The notes below the pieces were generated by a model. It saw only the letters and a program-made list of their open reading frames with translations, was not told where the DNA came from and made no database searches. A DNA stretch of 64,000 bases from Yoonia sp. (GTDB taxonomy: Bacteria; Pseudomonadota; Alphaproteobacteria; Rhodobacterales; Rhodobacteraceae). Of this stretch, positions 35,669-44,862 are shown in pieces. Position 1 is the first letter of the stretch, and every line of letters starts with the position of its first letter. The stretch lies in the NCBI RefSeq assembly GCF_017854565.1, contig NZ_JAFMHJ010000014.1:1-64000 (forward strand), given 5' to 3'. Position numbers and translations under genes: made by a program.

Positions 35669-36973
35669 ATGACAGACCTGACCCCCCGCGAAATCGTATC
35701 AGAGCTGGACCGGTTCATCATCGGCCAGAACGACGCAAAACGCGCCGTGGCCGTGGCCCTGCGCAACCGGTGGCGCCGTAAACAGCTGGGCGATGACCTG
35801 CGCGACGAGGTGTATCCAAAGAACATCCTGATGATCGGCCCCACGGGTGTTGGTAAAACCGAAATCAGCCGCCGTCTGGCAAAACTGGCCCGCGCGCCAT
35901 TCATCAAAGTCGAAGCGACAAAGTTCACTGAGGTCGGTTATGTGGGCCGCGACGTGGAACAGATTATCCGCGATTTGGTGGATACCGCGATCCTTGATAC
36001 CCGTGAACACATGCGCGAAGACGTCAAGGCTCGGGCCCGCGAAGCCGCCGAAGAGCGTGTTGTCACGGCGATTGCAGGCACCGATGCGCGCGAAAACACG
36101 CGCGACATGTTCCGCCGGAAACTTAAATCAGGCGAGCTGGACAATACCGTGATCGAACTGGAGTTGGCCGACACGTCCAACCCGCTGGGCGGTTTCGAAA
36201 TTCCCGGACAGCCCGGCGGCATGGGCGGCATGATGAACATTGGCGAACTGTTCGGCAAAATGGGCGGTCGGACCGTCAAGAAAAAGATGACCGTCGCCGA
36301 AAGCTATGACGCGCTGGTCGCAGATGAGGCCGATAAGCTGCTGGACGATGAAACCGTGACCAAGGCCGCGCTGGAGGCGGTTGAACAGAACGGAATCGTG
36401 TTTCTGGATGAAATCGACAAGGTTTGCGCCCGGTCCGACGCCCGCGGTGCCGATGTGTCGCGCGAAGGCGTGCAGCGCGATTTGCTGCCGCTGATCGAAG
36501 GCACAACCGTTTCGACCAAACACGGCCCGATCAAGACCGACCACATCCTGTTTATCGCATCGGGCGCGTTCCACGTCGCGAAACCGTCCGACCTGCTGCC
36601 TGAATTGCAGGGCCGTCTGCCGATCCGGGTGGAACTACGCGCCCTGACCGAAGACGATTTCGTCCGCATCCTGACCGAAACGGACAACGCGCTGACGCTG
36701 CAATACTCTGCCCTGATGAAAACCGAGGACGTCACCGTGACCTTCACGCCAGACGGGATCAAGGCGCTGGCCAAAATCGCCGCAGAGGTGAACGAGGCCG
36801 TCGAAAACATCGGTGCCCGCCGGCTTTATACCGTGATGGAACGCGTGTTCGAGGACCTGTCGTTCAATGCGCCCGACCGTGGTGGCGATGAAATTGCCGT
36901 GGACGCCGATTTCGTCGAAAAGCATCTGGGGGCGCTGTCGCGATCCACTGACATCAGCCGGTATGTTCTGTAA
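35669..36973 (+). CDS. hslU: ATP-dependent protease ATPase subunit HslU
   Basis: AAA+ unfoldase of 434 aa that feeds substrates into HslV. N-terminal [34 protein letters not shown] is diagnostic. Walker A GPTGVGKT is at residues 57-64, the pore-loop region is [19 protein letters not shown], Walker B is [13 protein letters not shown], and the chain ends SRYVL as HslU proteins do to activate HslV. ATG at 35669 follows TTTGAGGACTGAC. Confidence 0.98.
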   Translation: MTDLTPREIVSELDRFIIGQNDAKRAVAVALRNRWRRKQLGDDLRDEVYPKNILMIGPTGVGKTEISRRLAKLARAPFIKVEATKFTEVGYVGRDVEQIIRDLVDTAILDTREHMREDVKARAREAAEERVVTAIAGTDARENTRDMFRRKLKSGELDNTVIELELADTSNPLGGFEIPGQPGGMGGMMNIGELFGKMGGRTVKKKMTVAESYDALVADEADKLLDDETVTKAALEAVEQNGIVFLDEIDKVCARSDARGADVSREGVQRDLLPLIEGTTVSTKHGPIKTDHILFIASGAFHVAKPSDLLPELQGRLPIRVELRALTEDDFVRILTETDNALTLQYSALMKTEDVTVTFTPDGIKALAKIAAEVNEAVENIGARRLYTVMERVFEDLSFNAPDRGGDEIAVDADFVEKHLGALSRSTDISRYVL

Positions 36974-36975
36974 CC

Positions 36976-37251
36976 ATGCTGCGGCTGCGCCGATATCCCG
37001 TCATTGCCGTGCTGGTCATCGCGGGCGCTTTTACGGTCATTCTGGCCTATGCGACACTGAACCTGTTTCAGACGTCGATGGCCAACATCCGGTTCCTGCG
37101 CGCATTCGGATGGGTCGCCGTGATGGAAGGAGGGCTGGTCCAACTGGCCGAAATCATGCTGTGCGCCATCGCGGCCATGCTCAGCTATATCGGGTTCAAG
37201 ATTTGCGAAAGCGAACTGGTATATCGCTATCGCGCCTGGCAGGATCGGTGA
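36976..37251 (+). CDS. Small two-helix membrane protein
   Basis: Protein of 91 aa that I do not recognise. Two hydrophobic segments (VIAVLVIAGAFTVILAYATLNLF and LVQLAEIMLCAIAAMLSYIGFKIC) flank a short loop; the basic N-terminus MLRLRRY suggests an N-in topology. It begins two bases after the hslU stop, so it is likely translated from the same mRNA. No functional motif. Confidence 0.65.
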   Translation: MLRLRRYPVIAVLVIAGAFTVILAYATLNLFQTSMANIRFLRAFGWVAVMEGGLVQLAEIMLCAIAAMLSYIGFKICESELVYRYRAWQDR

Positions 37252-37294
37252 TTTAGGGCTTTCACATCGCGCACGCGCGGATCATCAACGGCTT

Positions 37295-38530
37295 ATGACA
37301 GCCTTTGCCGCCTACGTCCGTTTCATCCGCGATAATGCGCCCTTCCTTGCGGTGGGGGCGCTGCTGACGTTTTTGTCCAGCTTTGGGCAGACCTTCTTTA
37401 TCGCCATTTTTGGCGGTGACATTCGGGCGGCTTTTGGCCTGTCGAACGGCGATTGGGGCCTGATTTATATGATGGGCACCGGCGCATCGGCGGTTGCGAT
37501 GTTGTTTGCGGGCGGGTTGGTGGACCGTTTCCGCGTCCGCGTCATCGGTGTGGCCATTGTGGCATTGCTGGCGCTGGCGTGCCTGTCAATGGCGTTCAAC
37601 CCATATGCCGCAGCCCTGCCCATTGTCATCTTTGCCCTGCGGTTTCTGGGTCAGGGCATGGTCAGCCATGTGGCTATTGTCGCGATGGCGCGCTGGTTCA
37701 TTGCCACCCGCGGGCGGGCGCTGGCCATTGCATCAGTGGGTTTCATGCTGGCCGAAGCAGCGATGCCGCTGACGTTTGTGTGGTTGAAAACCTATTTCAC
37801 GTGGCAGCAACTGTGGGTCGGCTGCGCTGTGTTCGCGGTGCTGATGATGCCGGTCCTGTTCAGACTGCTCCGGCTTGAGCGCACGCCGCAATCCGTCACC
37901 ACCCAAGACAGTGCCGCGGGCATGAACAACCAACACTGGACACGCGCGCAGGCGCTGCGGCATCCATTGTTTTGGGCGCTGGTGCCATCGGTGATGTTGT
38001 TTCCGGCTTTCGCGACCGCGTTTTGCTTTCATCAGGTGCATTTTGCGGACATCAAAGGCTGGGATCATCTAAGCCTTGTCGCGGTGTTTCCGCTTGGTAC
38101 TGCCACATTCATGGTCTTCACCTTCGTCTACGGCTGGGCAATTGACCGGTTTGGCGCGGGGCGGCTTTTTCCGATCTATCTGCTGCCGCTCTGTCTGGCC
38201 TTTGCCCTGCATTGGTATGCGCCGACGGTGGCGTGGTCCGCGGCCGGGGTGATGCTGATGGGCATGGCCGGCGGTGGGCAGGCCACATTGCCAGCCGCCG
38301 TCTGGGCCGACTATTACGGAACCCGCCATATCGGGTCGATCAAATCGGCGGTCGCAGCTGCGATGGTCCTGGGCTCAGCGATTGGGCCGGGGCTTTCGGG
38401 GTGGCTGATTGATCAAGGCGTGGGGTTCGAACAGCAATTGCTGGCCTATGCCGCGACGTTCCTGTTTGCATCGCTGATCAGCATTATGCCCCTGCGCCGC
38501 GCCGCGCTGCAACTACCGGCGGCGGCGTAG
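37295..38530 (+). CDS. MFS transporter
   Basis: Major facilitator of 411 aa with about twelve transmembrane helices and a central cytoplasmic loop around residues 190-225 (RLLRLERTPQSVTTQDSAAG...). The loop-2/3 signature is GGLVDRFRVRVIG and its counterpart in the second half is GWAIDRFGAGRLFPI. Substrate is not predictable; overall look is of the small-molecule/monocarboxylate-type group. Its last 18 bases overlap the convergent Smr gene. Confidence 0.9.
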   Translation: MTAFAAYVRFIRDNAPFLAVGALLTFLSSFGQTFFIAIFGGDIRAAFGLSNGDWGLIYMMGTGASAVAMLFAGGLVDRFRVRVIGVAIVALLALACLSMAFNPYAAALPIVIFALRFLGQGMVSHVAIVAMARWFIATRGRALAIASVGFMLAEAAMPLTFVWLKTYFTWQQLWVGCAVFAVLMMPVLFRLLRLERTPQSVTTQDSAAGMNNQHWTRAQALRHPLFWALVPSVMLFPAFATAFCFHQVHFADIKGWDHLSLVAVFPLGTATFMVFTFVYGWAIDRFGAGRLFPIYLLPLCLAFALHWYAPTVAWSAAGVMLMGMAGGGQATLPAAVWADYYGTRHIGSIKSAVAAAMVLGSAIGPGLSGWLIDQGVGFEQQLLAYAATFLFASLISIMPLRRAALQLPAAA

Positions 38531-39094
38531 ATAGACGTAATACGCACCGTGCCCGCCATGTTTCAGATGCGCAGGGGTGATCTGCAAAACGGCCTGCGAC
38601 AATGGCGGCAGCCCCAGCCATTGCGGCACCTGATGGCGCAGAACCCCATGGAGCATGGGGATCGGACCACCGTCGTCGCGGTCTTTGCCCTTGCCCGTGA
38701 TCACCAACACCAACCGCCGACCCATGGATTGGGACCCCAGAATGAAGCCCACCAATTCGGGATGTGCCTCGGACATGGTCATGCCGTGCAGGTCGATACG
38801 GCCTTCCGGCACCAGCTTGCCGCGCTTCATCTTGCCAAATGACTTGTGATCCATCTGCACCGGCGCACGCGACAGCCGTTCACCAAGGCTGAGCAACAGA
38901 TCATGCGGACGGTGCCCGCTGGTGGTTTGCCCAACCCGGAAATCAGGGACTGGCGCGCGTGGATCGGCTGGTTTTTTGGGCTTGACCAAAGGCGGCGCAT
39001 GACGGGGTTTTTTGGGATCAAGCGGCGTTGCCCGCTCGGCGATGCGATCCCACAGCGCACGCTCTTCCGCAGAAAGATGCCGGGGGCGGCGCAT
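38513..39094 (-). CDS. Smr domain-containing protein
   Basis: Protein of 193 aa. A basic, proline-rich N-terminal half leads into a Smr (small MutS-related) domain with the DLHGMT signature, LVLVITGKGKD and a C-terminal HLKHGGHGAYYVYLRRRR. Smr domains are nucleases or nucleic-acid binders related to the MutS2 C-terminus. The stop overlaps MFS by 18 bases; the start overlaps the mltA stop by one base, suggesting a timA-mltA-smr operon. Confidence 0.92.
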   Translation of the reverse strand: MRRPRHLSAEERALWDRIAERATPLDPKKPRHAPPLVKPKKPADPRAPVPDFRVGQTTSGHRPHDLLLSLGERLSRAPVQMDHKSFGKMKRGKLVPEGRIDLHGMTMSEAHPELVGFILGSQSMGRRLVLVITGKGKDRDDGGPIPMLHGVLRHQVPQWLGLPPLSQAVLQITPAHLKHGGHGAYYVYLRRRR

Positions 39095-40071
39095 TACGGC
39101 GTCACCCCGGTCAGCCGCGCGGCAACGGTGATTGGCAAAAGCACGACCATACGCCCGCCGTCGTTGATTGCACCCGCCGCAAGTCCGGCAGCGAGGCCTG
39201 TCCCAAAGAAAATATCCGCGCGCTGCGCCCCTTTGATCGCCGATCCGGTGTCCTGTGCGATCATCAACCTGTGCAGCGGGGCGCGGCCTGCCTTTTCGAT
39301 CCAGACCGGCGCGCCCAGCGGTACAAATGCCGGATCAACGGCAATCGACCGGCCGGCTGTGATGGATCGGTTCATCGCCCCCAGCGGCCCCAGATGGGCA
39401 GGCACATCGCTGACTTCGCGAAAGAACACATAGCTTTGGTTTTCCCACAACAGCGCACGCCCTGTGGCACCGTTGCGATGCACCCAATCGCGGATCGTCG
39501 CGGCGGTGACCTGATCAGGCGCGAAAACGCCACGTTTTACCAACGCCTTTCCGACCGACGTATAATCCCGCCCGTTTTTGGCGCCAAAACCCACGCGCAT
39601 CAGGTCACCATCCGGCAGACGGATACGGCCCGACCCCTGCACCTGTAAAAAGAACAAATCGACCGGATCAGCGAGCCACGCAAGTTCAAGATTGCGCCCG
39701 GCAAACGGCTGTTCGGTTTCAATCTCGCGGCGCGTGAAATACGGCGTTCCCGCAACCAGATCATCTGGCACCGCATAGATCGGATGCCGATAATCGCCGC
39801 CGCGCACGCGGGCACCGCGCAACTCCGGCTCGAAATATCCGGTGAACACCATCGGTCCGCCGTCTTGGATCAGGACAGGGCAAAAGCGGGTTTCGAAGAA
39901 ATCGCGCGGGCCGGTATGCGCCATGTCCCGCAGCGCCACCCAGTCGGGCTGTTTCACATCGGCGCAGGTGGTGCGAAAAACATCAAAGGCGGCCTGATGA
40001 TTATCGGCCGCCCATCCTGACAAATCGCCAAAGGATAATGATGTATATGTTGGTTCGCCCAACCCCGACAC
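39094..40071 (-). CDS. mltA: Murein transglycosylase A without visible signal peptide
   Basis: Lytic transglycosylase of 325 aa cutting MurNAc-GlcNAc bonds to 1,6-anhydroMurNAc. Family motifs are GYFEPELRGARVRG, LFFLQVQGSGRIRLPDG and the catalytic-aspartate block MIAQDTGSAIKGAQRADIFFGTG. MltA normally carries a lipoprotein or Sec signal. Here the frame opens only at a GTG (40071), two codons after the TAG of the upstream Tim44-like gene, in the same frame, and the coding chain begins directly with mature-like sequence (GEPTYTSLSFGDLSGW). Either export uses another route, the start is misread, or there is a stop/frameshift change. Confidence 0.88.
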   Translation of the reverse strand: MSGLGEPTYTSLSFGDLSGWAADNHQAAFDVFRTTCADVKQPDWVALRDMAHTGPRDFFETRFCPVLIQDGGPMVFTGYFEPELRGARVRGGDYRHPIYAVPDDLVAGTPYFTRREIETEQPFAGRNLELAWLADPVDLFFLQVQGSGRIRLPDGDLMRVGFGAKNGRDYTSVGKALVKRGVFAPDQVTAATIRDWVHRNGATGRALLWENQSYVFFREVSDVPAHLGPLGAMNRSITAGRSIAVDPAFVPLGAPVWIEKAGRAPLHRLMIAQDTGSAIKGAQRADIFFGTGLAAGLAAGAINDGGRMVVLLPITVAARLTGVTP

Positions 40072-40074
40072 AGC

Positions 40075-40734
40075 CTAGCCGTCCGTGGCAACAAGCCGCC
40101 AGTTCGGATCACCTGCATCCATCTTACGCGCAAACGTCCATGTATCTTTCTGGCGCTTGATCTCAGTCGTGCTGCCTTCGATAATGTCACCGGCATTGTC
40201 GCGCACAACGGAAGTCAGCTCACTTTTAAAGCGTACCGATACTTCGCCTTCCTTGGTGACTTCGTCGAATGTCGCATCGGTCAGGGTCATATCGCTGATA
40301 CCGATGAATTTCGCCTCCACGGTCAGGCCCTGTCGCTGGCGGTCATCAACGACAGTCGCGAACGCCTCGTACACATCTTTGGACATGAACGGGACGACAG
40401 TATCCAGATCACCCGTTTCAAACGCCATCAGGATCATTTCGTAGGCGCCACGTGCCCCGCCCAGAAATTCACCGACGTTAAACGACGGATCGACACGTTT
40501 CATCGCAGACAGCGCCTTGGCGGCGTCCGACCCGTCGGGAACATGGTCAGTGATATCAAGATCGGGACCGCCTTCAATCACGTCAAATTCCGGCTTGCGG
40601 CGACGGTCCTTATCTGGCCGTGTGATTGCAGGCTTTTCAAAACCTTCGCGCGTCCCAAGAACGCCACGCAGCCGCAGGATCAGGAAAACAGCGATGCCGG
40701 CAAGCACTAAAAGCTGGATAATCGGAGAGTTCAT
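40075..40734 (-). CDS. Tim44/TimA family membrane-associated protein
   Basis: Protein of 219 aa. One N-terminal transmembrane helix (IIQLLVLAGIAVFLILRLRGVLG), a charged linker, then a Tim44-like domain (residues about 85-219: DPSFNVGEFLGGARGAYEMILMAFETGDLDTVVPFMSKDVYEAF ... STTEIKRQKDTWTFARKMDAGDPNWRLVATDG). Bacterial Tim44 relatives occur in alphaproteobacteria, often next to fxsA/secB, and are related to the mitochondrial import-motor subunit. ATG at 40734 has GAGGTCCCG before it. Divergent from fxsA. Confidence 0.9.
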   Translation of the reverse strand: MNSPIIQLLVLAGIAVFLILRLRGVLGTREGFEKPAITRPDKDRRRKPEFDVIEGGPDLDITDHVPDGSDAAKALSAMKRVDPSFNVGEFLGGARGAYEMILMAFETGDLDTVVPFMSKDVYEAFATVVDDRQRQGLTVEAKFIGISDMTLTDATFDEVTKEGEVSVRFKSELTSVVRDNAGDIIEGSTTEIKRQKDTWTFARKMDAGDPNWRLVATDG

Positions 40735-40847
40735 CGGGACCTCGTTCAGGGAAAGGCATGGAAACACGCCCAGTCCTTCCCTATGTAGGTGAGGGGTAGG
40801 GCCAAGTCCACCTTACCCCCAAAAAACAAGTACGAAAGGCGCCCATC

Positions 40848-41321
40848 ATGTGGCTGTTGATTGCTTTTATCGCCGTTCCAATGATCGAAATCGCCCTGTT
40901 CATCCAGGTTGGCGGTTTTATCGGGGTCTGGTGGACACTTTTGATCGTGTTGCTCACGGCGATTGCAGGGTCCTATTTGGTGCGTGCGCAGGGCCTGCGC
41001 GAGTTGGGAAAACTACAACAGTCGTTTTCCGAGATGCGCGATCCAACCGAGCCGTTGGCGAATGGCGCGATGATATTGTTTGCGGGCGCGCTGCTGCTGA
41101 CGCCCGGTTTCTTTACAGACATCGTTGGCCTGTCGCTGTTGATCCCCGCAGTCCGTCAGGCGGCGTTCGTCTGGGTGCGGTCACGGATCAAGGTGAAAAC
41201 CTTTACGACCGCACAATCGCCGCGGCACGCGCCGGCAGACCACGTCATTGATGGCGATTTTGAGGATGTCACATCCGATAAAAAGCCAACCCATCGCCCA
41301 TCGCGCTGGACACAGCATTGA
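40848..41321 (+). CDS. fxsA: FxsA family membrane protein
   Basis: Protein of 157 aa. Typical FxsA layout: helices WLLIAFIAVPMIEIALFIQVGGFIG, WWTLLIVLLTAIAGSYLV and a central NGAMILFAGALLLTPGFFTDIVGLSLLIPAVR, then a soluble basic tail (TAQSPRHAPADHVIDGDFEDV). FxsA overproduction suppresses exclusion of phage T7 by F-plasmid PifA in E. coli; its normal role is unknown. Lies in the conserved fxsA-secB pair, divergent from the Tim44-like gene. Confidence 0.92.
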   Translation: MWLLIAFIAVPMIEIALFIQVGGFIGVWWTLLIVLLTAIAGSYLVRAQGLRELGKLQQSFSEMRDPTEPLANGAMILFAGALLLTPGFFTDIVGLSLLIPAVRQAAFVWVRSRIKVKTFTTAQSPRHAPADHVIDGDFEDVTSDKKPTHRPSRWTQH

Positions 41322-41379
41322 GACTGGCGCGATAGGCTGCTAGGAACGCGCCAACTTTATTCAGATGGAGTACATTGCA

Positions 41380-41874
41380 ATGTCAGATACCCCCGAAAAC
41401 GGTGCGCAGCCCGCACAGCCAGCCCAAGTCACCAGCCGTGTTCTGGCGCAGTACATCCGCGACATGTCGTTCGAAAACATCCTTGCCCAAAAAGGTGTTT
41501 CGGGCGACGCACAGCCCGAAATTCAGGTGCAGGTGAACCTTGATGCGCGCAAGCGCAAGGTAGATGACCAATACGAAGTCATCACCAAGCTGAACATCAC
41601 CAGCAAGACCAAGGAAAAGGGCGAGCCGCTGTTCGTGCTCGAGCTTGAATATGCCGGTGTTTTTCAGGTGCAGGGCGTACCCGAAGAGCAGATGCACCCA
41701 TATCTGCTGATCGAATGTCCGCGCATCACGTTCCCATTCCTGCGCCGGATCGTCAGCGACGTCACCCGCGATGGTGGCTTCCCGGCGCTTAACCTCGAGA
41801 CGATTGATTTTCTGGCACTGTATCGGTCCGAACTGGCACGCCGTGCCGAGGCCGAAAAAGCCAAAATCAACTAA
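41380..41874 (+). CDS. secB: Protein-export chaperone SecB
   Basis: Tetrameric chaperone of 164 aa that keeps precursors unfolded and hands them to SecA. Motifs: QYIRDMSFENILAQKG, the VLELEYAGVFQVQGVPEEQMHPYLLIECPR acidic segment for SecA binding and FPFLRRIVSDVTRDGGFPALNLETIDFLALY. The ATG at 41380 is chosen over 41365 because GGAG lies nine bases before it. Stop overlaps dnaQ (convergent). Confidence 0.97.
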   Translation: MSDTPENGAQPAQPAQVTSRVLAQYIRDMSFENILAQKGVSGDAQPEIQVQVNLDARKRKVDDQYEVITKLNITSKTKEKGEPLFVLELEYAGVFQVQGVPEEQMHPYLLIECPRITFPFLRRIVSDVTRDGGFPALNLETIDFLALYRSELARRAEAEKAKIN

Positions 41875-42563
41875 GTCAGCTTTTTCCACACTGCGCCGTC
41901 GCCCAGACTGTCGATAAAGGCAGCATGGGCGGCGGCTTCTTGTTGGGAAAGCTTGGACAGCAGCGGCTGTGGCCGTGGTATGGCCCGCCAGTCTTCCGCC
42001 CCGCCGGTCGCTGATTTGGATCTGGTGTCTGCCGCAAGCGCAAAGTCCGGCTGACGGCCACCGATCAGCTCCAGATACACCTCTGCCAGAATTTCACTGT
42101 CAAGCAACGCGCCGTGCAGCGTCCGGGATGAATTGTCGATGCCAAACCGGCGGCACAATGCATCAAGCGATGCGGGCGATCCGGGGAAACGGCGCCGCGC
42201 GATGGCCAGCGTATCAAGCGCCTGATCCATCGGCAAAAGAGGGCGCCCAAGCCAGCCAAGTTCGGCATTCAGGAACTTCATGTCAAATGCGGCATTGTGA
42301 ATCACCAGCCGGGCGTCACCGATGAAATCAACAAAAGCCTGTGCGATATCTTGGAAAATCGGTTGCTTGCGCAGAAATTCGTCGCCCAAACCGTGCACGG
42401 CAAACGCTTCCTGCGGCATAGATCGCTGTGGGTTGATGTATTGGTGATACGTGCGGCCCGTGGGCACATGGCGCATCAGTTCGATCGCGCCGATTTCGAC
42501 GATACGGTCGCCTTCGTGCGGTTCAAATCCGGTGGTTTCGGTATCAAGAACGATTTCACGCAT
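41871..42563 (-). CDS. dnaQ: DNA polymerase III epsilon subunit
   Basis: Proofreading 3'-5' exonuclease of 230 aa. Exo I is IVLDTETTGFEPHEGDRIVEIGAIEL, Exo II is VIHNAAFDMKFLNAEL, Exo III-epsilon is HGALLDSEILAEVYLEL. The C-terminal tail (HAAFIDSLGDGAVWKKL) includes a polymerase-contact-like end. Last gene of the maf-aroE-coaE-dnaQ operon, transcribed away from the origin. Overlaps coaE by eight bases. Confidence 0.97.
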   Translation of the reverse strand: MREIVLDTETTGFEPHEGDRIVEIGAIELMRHVPTGRTYHQYINPQRSMPQEAFAVHGLGDEFLRKQPIFQDIAQAFVDFIGDARLVIHNAAFDMKFLNAELGWLGRPLLPMDQALDTLAIARRRFPGSPASLDALCRRFGIDNSSRTLHGALLDSEILAEVYLELIGGRQPDFALAADTRSKSATGGAEDWRAIPRPQPLLSKLSQQEAAAHAAFIDSLGDGAVWKKLT

Positions 42564-43146
42564 CTGTTTGCCCTTTCAGGTCTGCGATCAGGTCTTGCAC
42601 GGCAGCACGGGTGCCGTCCAGCGTTCGCGTTTCAATCAAATAATCAGCACGGGCACGTTTTTCGGCATCGGGGGTTTGGCGCGACAGTATCGCGGCAAAC
42701 TGCGCATCGGTCATGCCGGGGCGCGCCATGACCCGCAATTTCTGCAAATCCGGCGGCGCAGTGACAACCAGCACCGACGTCAGCCATTTGTCGGCACTGG
42801 TTTCAAAAAGCAGGGGAATATCAAAAACCAAAAGTGGATCGTCATGGGCCGCGATAAATGCACGGCGGCTGGCCGCCACCAACGGATGCACAATATATTC
42901 TATTTTGTGCAAAGTGGCAGGTTTATTGGCGATAATCTGTTTTAAAATGTCACGCGACACGGCATTGTCCACCACCGCCTGCGGCCAGACCGCACCGATC
43001 AACGCAACCGCCGCGCCGCCCGTGGCGTAAAGATCATGCACGGTGGCGTCGGCGTCCCAGACCGGCACGCCCGCGTCACGAAACATCTGGGCCGTTGTCG
43101 ATTTGCCCATCCCGATAGATCCCGTCAGGCCCAAAAGATGGGTCAT
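42556..43146 (-). CDS. coaE: Dephospho-CoA kinase
   Basis: CoaE of 196 aa phosphorylates the 3'-hydroxyl of dephospho-CoA in the last step of CoA synthesis. The P-loop is GLTGSIGMGKSTTAQMF (residues 6-22), with DADATVHDLY, YIVHPLVAASRRAF and VFDIPLLFETSADKW as family signatures. Overlaps aroE by four bases. Confidence 0.96.
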   Translation of the reverse strand: MTHLLGLTGSIGMGKSTTAQMFRDAGVPVWDADATVHDLYATGGAAVALIGAVWPQAVVDNAVSRDILKQIIANKPATLHKIEYIVHPLVAASRRAFIAAHDDPLLVFDIPLLFETSADKWLTSVLVVTAPPDLQKLRVMARPGMTDAQFAAILSRQTPDAEKRARADYLIETRTLDGTRAAVQDLIADLKGQTDA

Positions 43147-43970
43147 GCAAGCACGGCCCGGCGGGTGTCTTCGTCAACTTCGGGACGTTTTCCGAACCAG
43201 CGTTCAAAGCCCGGCACGCCTTGGTGCAGCAACATGCCAAGACCATCAACCGTGATACACCCTGCGGCTTCTGCGGCATCCAGAAATTTGGTGCGCAGGG
43301 GGTTATAGACAATATCCGTCACAACGGTGCCCGGGCGCAGCGCGTCCAACGGCACCTTGAAGTCCTGTGCGCCTGTCATACCCAATGACGTGGTATTGAC
43401 GACCATCGCTGCGTCTTTGAGCATTGCGCCCGCATGGACCCAGTCAACGACACGAATGCGGGCACCAAATTCAGCTTTGAGCGCGTCAGCTTTGACGCGG
43501 GTGCGGTTGGACAGGATAATTTCGGGAACGCCCGCATCCGCCAAAGCGACAATGATCGCGCGCGCGGCACCACCTGCACCCAGAATTGCGGCCGGCCCGG
43601 CCATCGGGTCCCAGTCAGGGGCGCCCTGTCTGAGATTAGCCATAAAGCCGTAGCCATCTGTATTATCGGCGAAAATTCCACCATCTTTTTTGAAGATCAG
43701 CGTGTTGGCGGCACCAATCAAGGTGGCGCGGTCCGTGACGTGATCCGCAAACTGCATCACGCTGACCTTGTGCGGCAAAGTCACGTTTGCGCCTACAAAT
43801 CCCTGATCCGGCAGCGACCGGAGGGTTTTGGCAAGATCGTCCTTTGTGACCTGCAGGGCGATATATTCACCGGGCAAATCGTAACGCTTGAGCCAATAAC
43901 TGTGCAGTTTTGGCGAAAGGGAATGGCTGATCGGATTGCCGATCACAACGGCGCGTGGAATCTGTGTCAT
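43143..43970 (-). CDS. aroE: Shikimate dehydrogenase (NADP+)
   Basis: AroE of 275 aa reduces 3-dehydroshikimate to shikimate in the aromatic amino acid pathway. Substrate-binding NPISHSLSPKLHSYWL and GANVTLPHK (catalytic lysine), the DNTDGYGF segment, Rossmann motif ILGAGGAARAII and the NADP-discriminating SNRTRVKAD are clear. Overlaps maf by four bases. Confidence 0.97.
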   Translation of the reverse strand: MTQIPRAVVIGNPISHSLSPKLHSYWLKRYDLPGEYIALQVTKDDLAKTLRSLPDQGFVGANVTLPHKVSVMQFADHVTDRATLIGAANTLIFKKDGGIFADNTDGYGFMANLRQGAPDWDPMAGPAAILGAGGAARAIIVALADAGVPEIILSNRTRVKADALKAEFGARIRVVDWVHAGAMLKDAAMVVNTTSLGMTGAQDFKVPLDALRPGTVVTDIVYNPLRTKFLDAAEAAGCITVDGLGMLLHQGVPGFERWFGKRPEVDEDTRRAVLA

Positions 43971-44566
43971 TCGCGCAGTGTTCCGCGAAGTGTGAGATAT
44001 GACAACAGTTCGAGAAGCGGCAGGCCCAGAACGTTGAAATAATCTCCTTCGATGCGTGTAAAAAGTCGCACTCCTTCTTCCTCCAATTTATATGCACCGA
44101 CCGCATGGCGGATGCTGTCCCAGTTGCGGGCCACATAATCGGCCAAATATGCATCCGACGCATCACGCATATGCAGACGCACCGTGCCAACATGACGCCA
44201 CAGCGGTTTGCCATCGCCATAGATCACGGCAGCCGACAGAAGCTGATGGGTTTGACCACGCAGCAATTTCAACTGTTCCAGCGCATCTTCGGGGGTTTCG
44301 GGTTTGCCCAGGATATCGCGGCCATGCGCAAGGATCTGGTCGCAACCAATGACCAGCGCATCGGGGTGTTTGGCGGCGACACGTTGGGCTTTCATTTCGG
44401 CCAGCGCGTCGGCAATATCGCGGGGGCTGGCGGCTTCGGCCTGAAGCGACCTGCGGATCGCGTCCTCGTCGATGCGGGCGACGTGAACCGCAAAATCAAC
44501 GCCGGCACGGCGCAGCAAAGTAGCGCGAATGTCGGAACCTGAAGCAAGGATAAGCGGCTGTATCAT
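43967..44566 (-). CDS. maf: Maf family nucleotide pyrophosphatase
   Basis: Nucleoside triphosphate pyrophosphatase of 199 aa acting on non-canonical or modified nucleotides. The N-terminal SxxR segment is LASGSDIRATLLRRAG, followed by HVARIDEDAIRRSL, VIGCDQIL and the GDYFNVLGLPLLELL end. Its start codon lies inside a perfect DnaA box (TGTGGATAA read on the plus strand), so the candidate origin directly abuts it. First gene of the leftward operon. Confidence 0.92.
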   Translation of the reverse strand: MIQPLILASGSDIRATLLRRAGVDFAVHVARIDEDAIRRSLQAEAASPRDIADALAEMKAQRVAAKHPDALVIGCDQILAHGRDILGKPETPEDALEQLKLLRGQTHQLLSAAVIYGDGKPLWRHVGTVRLHMRDASDAYLADYVARNWDSIRHAVGAYKLEEEGVRLFTRIEGDYFNVLGLPLLELLSYLTLRGTLRE

Positions 44567-44574
44567 GTGGATAA
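44566..44574 (-). promoter_or_regulatory. Perfect DnaA box TTATCCACA
   Basis: Plus-strand TGTGGATAA is the exact complement of the consensus DnaA box. It overlaps the first base of the maf start codon. Confidence 0.85.
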
Positions 44575-44853
44575 CCTTTGGGAAAAACTATGTGCCAGTC
44601 TGCGGAGACTTTGTGCAGAACTACGGTTCTTGGGCCTGCTTGTGAAGAACTTCAAACTTATGCGGGTCGTCGTTAAGGTTTTTCCACCGTGGGAAAGCAT
44701 AAGTCGGGCCTGTGGAGGAATCGTCCCGAAGGGCAGAGTCAAGTATGCCACATTGCGTCCTCTGATAAAAAATTGTCACCTTAAGCCACTGAAATATAAT
44801 ACATATATAGCCTGACATCGCGGTGGGGATTGTTTTATTTTTCGGCCACTTGC

Positions 44854-44862
44854 GGTGGATAA
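44854..44862 (-). promoter_or_regulatory. Near-consensus DnaA box
   Basis: GGTGGATAA differs from the consensus complement at one end base. It lies close to the AT-rich tract at the right end of the candidate origin. Confidence 0.6.
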
